Source: Alcanivorax sp. UBA4485 (GTDB lineage Bacteria; Pseudomonadota; Gammaproteobacteria; Pseudomonadales; Alcanivoracaceae). Taken from it: a stretch of DNA of 41,492 nucleotides. Made by a program: the position numbers and the translations under genes. The notes under the pieces are model-generated. The model worked only from the letters and a program-made list of their open reading frames with translations, did not search any database and was not told the origin of the DNA. Location of the stretch: NCBI GenBank assembly GCA_002389055.1, contig DGNT01000101.1, positions 11,138-52,629 on the forward strand, in the 5' to 3' direction. Positions 22,773 through 30,540 of this stretch are shown here, one piece after another (the stretch's first letter is position 1; every line of letters begins with the position of its first letter).

Positions 22773-24209
22773 ATGGAAGAGCGAGCGGCCACCTTGCATT
22801 CCGTTTCCGACCAGCGCTTTGGGCAACCCGACACCACGCCGAAAACCTACGTTCTTGATACCAATGTTCTGATCCACGACCCGAACTCGTTGCTCAACTT
22901 CGAAGAGCACCGGGTGGCGATTCCCATGACCGTACTGGAGGAACTGGATCGTCTGAAAACCGGCAAGTCGCACACCGCCGCGGATTGCCGCGCCGCCATT
23001 CGCCAGATCGACCGGGTGCTGGGCCAGGCGACGCCGGCGGAAGTGGAAGCGGGCATCCCCATCGGGCGGGGCAACTATACCCAGGGCACGCTCACCGTGC
23101 TGATGCCGCGCGGCAGCGCCGGCGGTTCGGCACTGCCCGACCATCTCAACGACAACCGCATCATCAACGATGTGATGGCCATGAAGATGGCCGACCCGGA
23201 CACCCGCTACGTACTGGTCACCAAGGACATCAACATGCGCCTCAAGGCGCGGGCCTGCGGCATCGACTCGGAGGACTACCACAACGACCAGCTGGTGTCG
23301 GACATCAAGCAGCTCACGCGCGGCTACTTTGAAGTGCCCGGTTCGTTCTGGGATCAGGTTACCGAGGTGGACACCGAGCAGGTGGGCGCGGAAACACTGC
23401 ACCGGCTGCCCCATGGCCTGGTGGTGGGCGATATCCTTGGCGAGGAAGTCTACCCCAACCAGTACATTCTCGATGAGCAGGGCTTTGTCGGCCGCATCCT
23501 CAGCGTTGAGGGCGGTGTGGTGACGCTGCGCCATCACAAGGCGGAAACGCTGATGGAGCAGCAGGCGTGGGGCTTGCGGCCGATGAACATTCAACAGGCG
23601 GTGGCGCTGCAGTTGCTGCTCGACCCGGACATTCACCTGGTCACCCTGACCGGCGCGGCGGGCTCGGGGAAAACCATCCTGGCGCTGGCGGCCGCCATCG
23701 AAATGACCGTGGAGCAAAAGCGTTTCAACAAGATCATCGCCACCCGCTCCACGCCGCCGCTGGCGGAGGAGCACGGCTTTCTGCCCGGCACCGAGGAAGA
23801 GAAGATGGACCCCTGGCTGGGCGCCATTAACGACAACATCGAGGCGCTGCACCTCAACGACGAGAACCCCTCCGGCAGCATTCTGTACGTGAAAGAGCGC
23901 GCCAACATTCAGTTCAAAGCGCTCAACTACATCCGTGGCCGCAGCTTCCAGAAATCCCTGATTCTGATCGACGAGAGCCAGAACCTGACGCCCCACCAGA
24001 TGAAGGCGATCATCACGCGGGCGGGGGAGGGCTCCAAGGTGGTGTGCCTGGGCAACCTGGCGCAGATCGATACGCCTTATCTGTCGCCGACCAGTTCCGG
24101 GCTCACCTATATGACCGAGCGCTTCAAGGGCTTCGTCTATGGCGGCTCCGTGAAGCTCAACGGGGTGCCCCGCTCACTGCTGGCGGAGTATGCGGAAACC
24201 TGGTTGTAG
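22773..24209 (+). CDS. PIN-domain/PhoH-domain fusion ATPase (PhoH2-like)
   Basis: 478 residues. The N-terminal PIN nuclease domain has acidic residues in YVLDTNVLIHDP (Asp29), VLEELDRLK (Glu57 region) and VTKDINMRLKA (Asp152). The C-terminal PhoH domain has Walker A GAAGSGKT (294-301) and Walker B LILIDESQN, with the PhoH-type MDPWLGAINDN and NYIRGRSF between them. Relatives are sequence-specific RNA helicase/ribonucleases. ATG at 22773 follows AGGGG at 6 nt. It is separate from the short PhoH (ybeZ) of region 1. The long leader suggests post-transcriptional control. Confidence 0.93.
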   Translation: MEERAATLHSVSDQRFGQPDTTPKTYVLDTNVLIHDPNSLLNFEEHRVAIPMTVLEELDRLKTGKSHTAADCRAAIRQIDRVLGQATPAEVEAGIPIGRGNYTQGTLTVLMPRGSAGGSALPDHLNDNRIINDVMAMKMADPDTRYVLVTKDINMRLKARACGIDSEDYHNDQLVSDIKQLTRGYFEVPGSFWDQVTEVDTEQVGAETLHRLPHGLVVGDILGEEVYPNQYILDEQGFVGRILSVEGGVVTLRHHKAETLMEQQAWGLRPMNIQQAVALQLLLDPDIHLVTLTGAAGSGKTILALAAAIEMTVEQKRFNKIIATRSTPPLAEEHGFLPGTEEEKMDPWLGAINDNIEALHLNDENPSGSILYVKERANIQFKALNYIRGRSFQKSLILIDESQNLTPHQMKAIITRAGEGSKVVCLGNLAQIDTPYLSPTSSGLTYMTERFKGFVYGGSVKLNGVPRSLLAEYAETWL

Positions 24210-24240
24210 GGGACGCGCTGCGGCGGGCTTCGGGCGGCGG

Positions 24241-24534
24241 CTCCGTAGCCCGGTTCGGTCTCGGTGCCAGTGTCCAGGACCCGCCGTAAATACGTCCCTG
24301 TAGGCTTGTGTTCGGCTCCCTGCCTCACACAGTCCTGGACACTGGCACCGAGACCGAACCTCTCTTAGGTGCGAGCCGCAAAGCGCTGCTACGAAGCTGG
24401 GTTTGTGGGAGCGGGCCTTGCCCGCGAAAGGGTGGCGTCAGCCACCCGGCAGGATCCCAGAGAGCTCTCTAGGGATACCACAAACACCGTCTCTGGAATC
24501 CCGCCGGCCGGCAAGACCGAGCCGGGCTACGGAG
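24241..24534. repeat. Nested inverted-repeat region after the PIN-PhoH gene
   Basis: The gap 24210-24540 holds no gene. Outer 21-bp arms, 24241-24261 and 24514-24534, match with one mismatch. Inside, a perfect 28-bp inverted repeat (24252-24279 with 24333-24360) encloses a 53-bp centre, and a REP-like block follows at 24389 onward. The overlapping GGTTCGGTCT module is present in three copies. This resembles stacked small non-autonomous repeats. Confidence 0.75.
24389..24508. repeat. REP-like element, second copy
   Basis: Begins CTACGAAGC, then GTGGGAGCGGGCC (24403 onward) and GCCCGCGAAAGGG, the classic REP palindrome with a GTGG head. It shares the order CTACGAAGC, GTGGGAGC, GCGAAAGG, CCGGCAGGAT, CCAGAG with the element at 11545. 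The CCGGCAGGAT...CCAGAG arm (24446-24462) pairs with CTCTGG...CCGCCGG (24491-24507). Confidence 0.7.
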
Positions 24535-24540
24535 TTCCGA

Positions 24541-25548
24541 TCAGGGCAGGGCTTTCTCGAGGACGTCCTTGCAGGCGTCGCTGTCGTAGAAGTCGCCGAC
24601 GGCTTGCTCGAGCCAGGGGGTGAGCACGCCCTGCTGGTCGAGCACGGCGGCGCCGGTGGCGAGGGCGGGGGCCAGGGACTGGCTGCGTTTTTTGGGGGTG
24701 GTGCCCATGGCTTTGAGCAGGGCGGGCAGGTCCTTTTCCAGCAGGGCCCGCACCGCCGCGTGTACGCCGGCGGCGACCAGGCGGCGGCTGTAGTCCAGGC
24801 GCGCGGCCTCGTCGCCGATAACGCAGGCGTGGGTGGCGATGTCGCCGGCCAGGCCCTTGGGCGCGGTTTTGATGATGTCCGCGGGCTTGAGCGGCGCCAG
24901 GCGCTGGTAGCCGTCGCGGGCCAGCTCGGCGATGCGCTGGTCGGTGAGCTGGCGGTTGAGCCATTGCTCGCCGGTTTTCAGGGTGGCGCGGGTGTTGTGG
25001 CGCAGGTAGTCGCGGATGCTGTCTTCCAACCCGCCCATGGCCTTGCCGACGCTTTTGCGGCCCAGTTTCATCATGCTGCTGACGCCAGGCAGTTTGGCGA
25101 GCACGTTTTCTTCCAGCAGGAAGTTCTTGATGCCGGTGTAGAGCATCTCGCTGACCATGTCGCTGACCAGGGGGTGGTTCAGGCAGGCGTGGATGGCTTT
25201 TTCCCGCAGGGTTTTCAGGCGCAGGGCCTGTTCCAGGATGGCCTCGAAGTGTGCTTCGTTCAGCAGTTCGCCCACCGTGGCCGGGTCGTCGCCGGCCTGT
25301 TCCAGAATCGCCTCGCTCACCTCGACGATCACCGGCCGCAGTCCCTGGGCGGTGTTCACGTTGGCCAGCCAGTCGTCCACCACCTTGGCCAGGGCGTCCG
25401 GGTCCACCAGGGCGCCCACCGGCGTTTTGCCCAGCGCTTTAACGCCGTCGTCCAGTTGCTGTTGCCAGTAGTTTTTTTCCTGCAGGCGCAGGCGGGCGTG
25501 TTCCACATGGGCGTGTTTGAGCGCGTCGGCCAGTTGGGCTGCGTTCAT
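24541..25548 (-). CDS. Uncharacterised alpha-helical protein
   Basis: 335 residues. AGAGGAA stands at good spacing before the ATG at 25548 (MNAAQLADALKHAHVEHARL). No signal peptide or membrane helix. Almost entirely predicted helix: many Leu/Ala/Glu-rich amphipathic segments, for example LNEAHFEAILEQALRLKTLR and RLVAAGVHAAVRALLEKDL. The run MMKLGRKSVGKAMGGLEDSI recalls helix-bundle surface binders, but no catalytic or nucleotide-binding motif is present. I do not recognise the family. It stands alone between the repeat region and glpE; its function is unknown. Confidence 0.7.
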   Translation of the reverse strand: MNAAQLADALKHAHVEHARLRLQEKNYWQQQLDDGVKALGKTPVGALVDPDALAKVVDDWLANVNTAQGLRPVIVEVSEAILEQAGDDPATVGELLNEAHFEAILEQALRLKTLREKAIHACLNHPLVSDMVSEMLYTGIKNFLLEENVLAKLPGVSSMMKLGRKSVGKAMGGLEDSIRDYLRHNTRATLKTGEQWLNRQLTDQRIAELARDGYQRLAPLKPADIIKTAPKGLAGDIATHACVIGDEAARLDYSRRLVAAGVHAAVRALLEKDLPALLKAMGTTPKKRSQSLAPALATGAAVLDQQGVLTPWLEQAVGDFYDSDACKDVLEKALP

Positions 25549-25649
25549 GGCGTTCCTCTTCTTAATCGCGGGATGTCATCGGTGCCCATGATGCGCCAAT
25601 CAATGCAGCCCGGACGCAGCTATCGCGCCGGCGGGGGGTGGCGCTGGTG

Positions 25650-25967
25650 CTAATCGCTGTCCACGTGTTCGGGGTGGGCCTGGCGCCAGTGTTCAAAGCC
25701 GCCGTCGAGGCTTACCACGGCGTTGAAACCCTGCTCCGCCAGATAATCGCTGGCGCCCTGGCTGGAATGGCCGTGGTAGCAGTACACCACCAGCGGTTGC
25801 TGGCGGTCGGTGGTGGCGAGGAAGTCTTCCAGGTTGGTCTGGTTGAGCAGCAGGGCGCCGGGGATGCGGGCTTCCTGGTGGCTGGCCGGGTCGCGGACGT
25901 CCACGAACAGAGTCTCGCCGCTTTGCAGTTTGATAACCCCTTCTTCCGGGGTAATGCGTTCCGCCAT
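25650..25967 (-). CDS. glpE: Thiosulfate sulfurtransferase GlpE (single-domain rhodanese)
   Basis: 105 residues, close to the usual size of GlpE. The active loop CYHGHSSQ carries the catalytic Cys that forms a persulfide, and the N-terminal LFVDVRDPASHQEARIPGAL is typical of rhodaneses. It transfers sulfur from thiosulfate to cyanide or a protein acceptor. GGAAGGGAG precedes the start. It is 19 bp downstream of rhlB and probably co-transcribed with it. Its substrate, thiosulfate, is also what CysPTWA imports. Confidence 0.9.
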   Translation of the reverse strand: MAERITPEEGVIKLQSGETLFVDVRDPASHQEARIPGALLLNQTNLEDFLATTDRQQPLVVYCYHGHSSQGASDYLAEQGFNAVVSLDGGFEHWRQAHPEHVDSD

Positions 25968-25986
25968 GGGATGCTCCCTTCCGGGG

Positions 25987-27210
25987 CTACTGGTCGGCGA
26001 CCAGCGCGGTTTCCGGGTGTACGCAGTTGAGTTTCATGCCGATGGCCTGCTCCAGCTGGGGCAGTAGAAAGGCGTCGTCTTCGCAGGCAAAGCTGATCGA
26101 TACGCCGCTGGCGCCAGCGCGGCCGGTGCGGCCAATGCGGTGGACGTAGTCCTCCGGGTCTTCCGGCAGGTTGTAGTTGATCACGTGGGACACGCCTTCG
26201 ATATGAATGCCGCGGCCGGCCACGTCGGTGGCGATCAACACCTGCAGATCGCCGGCACGGAATCGTTCCAGAGTCTTCATGCGCTGGTTCTGAGGTACGT
26301 CGCCGGAGATCAGCGACACGTTCAGGCCCTTCTTGTGCAGCCGGTCGTTGAGCCGCCGGGTGATGTCGCGGCGGTTGGCGAACACGATCACTTTCGACAT
26401 GTTTTCCCGGGTGATCAGGTTGTAGAGCAGGTTGAACTTGTCCTGGGTGGCGGTGATGTAGACCTTCTGGTCGACGGTGTCGGTGGTCACCTGGGTGGGT
26501 TCGATTTCCACCACCTGGGCGGCCTCGGTCCAGCGGCCGGCCAGGTTCATTACGTCGTCGTTAAAGGTGGCGGAGAACAACTGCGTCTGCCGGTAGCGGG
26601 TGTTCGGGGTCATGTTGACGATGCGTTTGACGTCGGGGATGAAGCCCATGTCCAGCATCCGGTCCGCTTCGTCGAGTACCAGCGCTTCCACCCGGTCCAG
26701 CCACAGGTCGCGGCGTTTGGCGAAATCCAGCAGGCGCCCTGGGGTCGCCACCAGAATGTCGATCAGCCGGCTTTGCAGGCGCTCCTGCTGGCGGTTGAAG
26801 TTCATGCCGCCGACCACGCTCATCACCTGCAGGTCGGTGTGGTGGGCCAGCAGCTTGGCGTCCTTCTCGATCTGCATCGCCAACTCGCGGGTGGGCGCGA
26901 CGATCAGCGCCCGAGGCTCGCCGGCGTAGCGCGGCACCGTGATCGGGTGGCGCAGCAGATCGTTGATGATGGTGATCAGGAAGGCGGCGGTCTTGCCGGT
27001 GCCGGTCTGCGCCCGACCGATGGTGTCGGCGCCGGCCAGGGCGTGGGTCAGCACCTGGGCCTGGATCGGCGTGCAATACTGAAAACCGGCGTCCGCGATG
27101 CCGTGCATCAGGGCCGGCTCCAGATCAAAGTCGTGGAAGCGGGTTTCGCCTTCTTTTTCCGGGACCTGAAACTGCTCCAGGCTCCATTCGCTGGTGGTTT
27201 CGTTTTGCAT
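25987..27210 (-). CDS. rhlB: DEAD-box ATP-dependent RNA helicase RhlB
   Basis: 407 residues from ATG 27210 (MQNETTSEWSLEQF). DEAD-box motifs in order: Q motif FQYCTPIQ, motif I AQTGTGKT, Ia PTRELAMQ, II VLDEADRM, III FSATF, V ATDVAGRGIHIEG and VI HRIGRTGRAG. RhlB unwinds structured RNA in the degradosome. The frame is open to 27264, but a promoter at 27267-27295 would put the transcript start near 27260, so 27210 is preferred over 27252 or 27264. The end lacks a long Arg-rich tail. Confidence 0.93.
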   Translation of the reverse strand: MQNETTSEWSLEQFQVPEKEGETRFHDFDLEPALMHGIADAGFQYCTPIQAQVLTHALAGADTIGRAQTGTGKTAAFLITIINDLLRHPITVPRYAGEPRALIVAPTRELAMQIEKDAKLLAHHTDLQVMSVVGGMNFNRQQERLQSRLIDILVATPGRLLDFAKRRDLWLDRVEALVLDEADRMLDMGFIPDVKRIVNMTPNTRYRQTQLFSATFNDDVMNLAGRWTEAAQVVEIEPTQVTTDTVDQKVYITATQDKFNLLYNLITRENMSKVIVFANRRDITRRLNDRLHKKGLNVSLISGDVPQNQRMKTLERFRAGDLQVLIATDVAGRGIHIEGVSHVINYNLPEDPEDYVHRIGRTGRAGASGVSISFACEDDAFLLPQLEQAIGMKLNCVHPETALVADQ

Positions 27211-27266
27211 CGATTCGCTCGGTTTGGGTGCTGCGGAAAACGGCCCGGCCATGGGAACGGGCACCT

Positions 27267-27295
27267 AGTGTATAAAAAGCGGGCAGCACTGTCAG
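27267..27295 (-). promoter_or_regulatory. rhlB: Candidate rhlB promoter
   Basis: Minus strand: CTGACA (27295-27290), 17-nt spacer, TACACT (27272-27267). Five and four of six consensus bases with ideal spacing, about 57 bp upstream of the chosen rhlB start. Confidence 0.6.
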
Positions 27296-27326
27296 AGGAA
27301 TCTCGGGTTGTGTCTCAGCCGGTTCT

Positions 27327-27908
27327 TCAGCCGAATACGAGAATGCGGTTGTTGGCCGGCATGGCGTGGTCGCCGATCAGCTCGCGGCCGTGTTCGGCGA
27401 AGCGTTGCACCACCCACTCCTGGTCGCGGATGCCCATGGCGATATCGTGGGCTTTCAGGGACAGATCGAACTGACGGTTGCTGTCGCTGGTGTAGGTGCC
27501 CTGGTAATTGAACGGGCCGTACACCAGGAAGCGTCCGTCCGGCAGCAACCGCTCGCAGACCCGGCGGATGCAGAGTTCGACCAGCGGGCGGGACACGATA
27601 TGGAAGGTGTTGGCGGTAAAGATGTAGTGGTAGGCCTGGTCCGGCCAGTCGCCTTCCACGTCCAGGGCCAGTGGATCGCCAAGGTTGTCGCTGGGGGCGC
27701 TGGCCAGCCATTGGGACAGGCCGTCCAGATTTTCCGGTACCTCGCTGGGCGTCCAGCGCACCCGGGGAAAACGCGGCGCCAGCCATACCGCGTGTTGCCC
27801 GGTGCCGGCGCCGATTTCCAGTAGATTGCCATCGGCAGTGAGATAGTCGCGCAATACATCAAGGATCGGGCCCTTGTTGTTCTCGGCTGCCTGGGAGAAA
27901 GGCTTCAT
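27327..27908 (-). CDS. DUF938 SAM-dependent methyltransferase-like protein
   Basis: 193 residues. The N-terminus KPFSQAAENNKGPILDVL and the SAM-binding loop LLEIGAGTGQHAVWLAPRFP identify DUF938. Later conserved segments are FTANTFHIVSRPLVE and YGPFNYQGTYTSDSN. The Rossmann fold implies a methyltransferase, substrate unknown. It starts two bases after the SDR stop, so it is translated from the same message as the SDR upstream. Confidence 0.88.
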   Translation of the reverse strand: MKPFSQAAENNKGPILDVLRDYLTADGNLLEIGAGTGQHAVWLAPRFPRVRWTPSEVPENLDGLSQWLASAPSDNLGDPLALDVEGDWPDQAYHYIFTANTFHIVSRPLVELCIRRVCERLLPDGRFLVYGPFNYQGTYTSDSNRQFDLSLKAHDIAMGIRDQEWVVQRFAEHGRELIGDHAMPANNRILVFG

Positions 27909-27910
27909 GA

Positions 27911-28747
27911 TTATTTCCGCATCATCTTCTGTCCGGCCACCATAATACGCTGGTAGGCGGTGGGCATCAGGCGTTGCATGCTGTCGATGGCACGCGCGTC
28001 GGAGCCGATCAGCACCCGGCGTTTGTTGCCCTTCACGCCCTTGAGAATGGTCTGCGAGGCTTCTTCCGGCGTGGTTCGGAACATCTTCTCGAAATCGCGG
28101 CGCGCCTTATCCACGTCACCGCCGGTGATTTTCTCGACGCCGGCGCCCATGCGCGCGTTGCGGGCGATATTGGTTTTGATGCCGCCCGGATGCACCGAGG
28201 TGCAGGACACCCGGCCGCCTTCCATTTCCAGCTCCTGGCGCAGCGCTTCGGTGAAGCCGCGTACCGCGAACTTGGAGGCGTTGTAGGCCGACTGGGTGGG
28301 CACGCCGATCAGGCCGAACACGCTGGATACATTGACAATGTGCCCCTCGCCGGCCGCTTTCAAGTGCGGCAGAAACGCCTTGGTGCCGTACACCACGCCC
28401 CAGAAATTGATGCCCATGAGCCATTCGAAGTCTTCGTAGCTCATGTCTTCCACGGTGGCGCCGAGAGCGACGCCGGCGTTATTGAACACCAGATGGGCGG
28501 CGCCGAAATGGCCGGTGACGCGCTCGGCGAAGGCATAGAAGGCGTCCCGGTCGGCCACGTCGAAGGCTTCGGTGATCAGCCGGTCGCTGCCCAGCCCCAG
28601 GCTGTCGGCGGTTTCCTGCAGGCCGACCTGATTGACGTCGCTGAGCGCCAGCCGGGCGCCGGCGGCGGCCAGATCCCGGGCCAGCGCCCGGCCGATGCCG
28701 GAGCCGGCGCCGGTGATTACTGCTACTTTGTTCTGGAAGTCTTTCAT
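27911..28747 (-). CDS. Short-chain dehydrogenase/reductase
   Basis: 278 residues from ATG 28747 (MKDFQNKVAVITGAGSGIGR). The NAD(P) loop TGAGSGIGRALA is followed by NNAGVALGATVED, the catalytic Ser in NVSSVFGLIG and Tyr/Lys in SAYNASKFAVRG. The Asp at the end of strand 2 (ALSDVN) favours NAD. Upstream in-frame sequence to 28867 has no Shine-Dalgarno and is not used. Substrate unknown. It shares a transcript with the DUF938 gene. Confidence 0.92.
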   Translation of the reverse strand: MKDFQNKVAVITGAGSGIGRALARDLAAAGARLALSDVNQVGLQETADSLGLGSDRLITEAFDVADRDAFYAFAERVTGHFGAAHLVFNNAGVALGATVEDMSYEDFEWLMGINFWGVVYGTKAFLPHLKAAGEGHIVNVSSVFGLIGVPTQSAYNASKFAVRGFTEALRQELEMEGGRVSCTSVHPGGIKTNIARNARMGAGVEKITGGDVDKARRDFEKMFRTTPEEASQTILKGVKGNKRRVLIGSDARAIDSMQRLMPTAYQRIMVAGQKMMRK

Positions 28748-28874
28748 GGTTGCTGTTCCGATTCCGTCTGAATGGCCGGAGTGTAGCGGCATCGGGCATG
28801 CAAAAGGGGCCAATTCCAACGTCGAAGCTGGCCATGTCGCCGGCGCCGGGCGACGCCAGGGTAACAAGGTGGCG

Positions 28875-29612
28875 TCAGGTCAGCTCCAGGTAGCCTTCGC
28901 CGACACTGGCGATGGCGGCGCGGCTACGAGCCATGGCCTCTTCCACGGCGGCGTCATCCTTGCCGGTGACGGCCACCGGGGCATGCAGGGTCAGGTCCAC
29001 GGTGCCGGGGTGCATGCGCAGGGAATCCGCGGGCAGAATTTCCCGGGTGCCGATAATCGTGACCGGCAGAATCGGCAGATCCAGGTCCTGGGCCATGCGG
29101 AAGGCGCCTTTCTTGAACGGACGCAACTCGCCGCCGCGGCTGCGGGTGCCTTCCGGGAAAAACAGGATGCTGGTGCCGCCGGTGAGGCGCCGTTTGGCTT
29201 GCTCCAGGCTGGCCAGGGCGGACGCCCGGTCGCGGCGGTCGATGAACACATGGCCGAGCATCGCGCAGCACACGCCGATCACCGGCACGCGCCGCAATTC
29301 CTGTTTCATCACCCAGCGGAAATCCTGCTCCAGGTGGCCATAGAGCACCCAGATGTCGTACTGGCTGAGGTGGTTGGCGACGATCACATAGCTGCGTGAC
29401 GGGTCCACGTTTTCCAGGCCGTGCACGCGCACCTGCACACCGCTGAGCAGCAGGCCCAGGCGTGCCCAGGGCACGGCACTCAGGCGCGCCACCCGGCGCG
29501 GGCCGAGAAACGGTACCAGGCACAGGCAGACGGCGCCGGCCAGTACCGTGGCCAGCAGCATCAGCGGCACGAAAATAAACCAGGAGTAGATAAAGAAAAG
29601 CGCGTTCACCAT
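28875..29612 (-). CDS. PlsC-like 1-acylglycerol-3-phosphate O-acyltransferase
   Basis: 245 residues from ATG 29612 (MVNALFFIYSWFIFVPLMLL). An N-terminal membrane helix leads into the PlsC domain: NHLSQYD (His-Asp of motif I), FPEGTRSRGG (motif III) and PILPVTIIGTREILP (motif IV). It acylates lysophosphatidate or a similar lysolipid at the inner membrane. A start at 29651 is possible but would add a polar segment before the helix. Whether this is the only PlsC of the genome cannot be judged here. Confidence 0.9.
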   Translation of the reverse strand: MVNALFFIYSWFIFVPLMLLATVLAGAVCLCLVPFLGPRRVARLSAVPWARLGLLLSGVQVRVHGLENVDPSRSYVIVANHLSQYDIWVLYGHLEQDFRWVMKQELRRVPVIGVCCAMLGHVFIDRRDRASALASLEQAKRRLTGGTSILFFPEGTRSRGGELRPFKKGAFRMAQDLDLPILPVTIIGTREILPADSLRMHPGTVDLTLHAPVAVTGKDDAAVEEAMARSRAAIASVGEGYLELT

Positions 29613-29687
29613 GCCAGTGGTCTCCGCCTGGTCGGCATCGAGAAAAACCACGTCAATGGTAGCGAAAAGGGCCGAATATGACAGGTG

Positions 29688-30407
29688 TCAGGGGTTTTTT
29701 GTTACGTTTTTCAGCGGCTCCGGGCGGCCCGGGCCGCGCAGGTCCAGCCAGTCGTAATAGTGGCCCTGGTATTCGGCGCGGTGCACCACCCGGCGCAGCC
29801 GCTCCAGGGTGAAGTACGGGGCGTCGCGCAGCAGAATATTGGCCAGCCAGGCGGGGATGTACCCGCCCGGGTTCATCTCCAGCTGGTACACCACTTCCAC
29901 CTGGTCCTGCGCCACACGGCGGAAGCGCAGCATGCCTTCCATATGCGGAAAGCGTACGTAATCCGGGTCGGGCGGCAGCAGGTCCGGCCGGTTGCTGAGA
30001 TCCACCACCACTTCCTTGCCGTCCGGGCCGTCCCCCTGGATCACCCGGGTCTGCAGCACCGCTTCCCGGTCGGCCAGTGGCCAGGGCAGCAGCGTGGTGA
30101 AGTGCAGTTGGCGCACCTGCTGGTTGCTGCGGCCCAGTTCCCGCGCGTTGTCCACGAAGTGCAGCCAGTCCGGGTAGGCCTGGTAGTCGTTGAGCAGGGC
30201 CACCATGGCGTACTCGTCGGCAAGCGCGAGGCGGGTCACGCCGCGGAACGTCTTCAGCGGCGTCCGGTCTCCAGGCTGCATGTAGACCTGAATGCCGTTG
30301 CGGTCGCTGACCAGCTGCCAGGCGCCGGCCTGGGCGGGGAGCCGCCCGGCGGCCAGCAAGGCCGCCAACAGCACCAGGTAGGGGATTGCCCGGAGAGAGG
30401 TTTGCAT
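29688..30407 (-). CDS. Secreted START-domain-like lipid-binding protein
   Basis: 239 residues from ATG 30407, with a signal peptide ending near AQAGAW. The START/SRPBCC fold is suggested by NGIQVYMQPGDRTPLKTFRG, LNDYQAYPDWLHFVDNAREL, FTTLLPWPLADREAV and VYQLEMNPGGYIPAWLANIL. Relatives bind lipids or hydrophobic molecules in a central cavity. Periplasmic location and neighbouring acyltransferase suggest a lipid-related role, but this is inference. An in-frame ATG at 30437 is an alternative. Confidence 0.82.
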   Translation of the reverse strand: MQTSLRAIPYLVLLAALLAAGRLPAQAGAWQLVSDRNGIQVYMQPGDRTPLKTFRGVTRLALADEYAMVALLNDYQAYPDWLHFVDNARELGRSNQQVRQLHFTTLLPWPLADREAVLQTRVIQGDGPDGKEVVVDLSNRPDLLPPDPDYVRFPHMEGMLRFRRVAQDQVEVVYQLEMNPGGYIPAWLANILLRDAPYFTLERLRRVVHRAEYQGHYYDWLDLRGPGRPEPLKNVTKNP

Positions 30408-30540
30408 ATAAGAGTCACCCGAAAGTCGTAGATGCATTATGCCATCATCGTGGTCGCTTGTCCTCGCCGGGGTAGGGTAATCCCCGCAGGCCGGTGTTAG
30501 ACTCCGTTCCTTTGCTCGCACCTTGACAAACGGATGCCGA

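Noticed and set aside
27211..27264. Upstream start codons for rhlB at 27252 or 27264
   Set aside because: They lie at or before the predicted transcription start from the promoter at 27267-27295.
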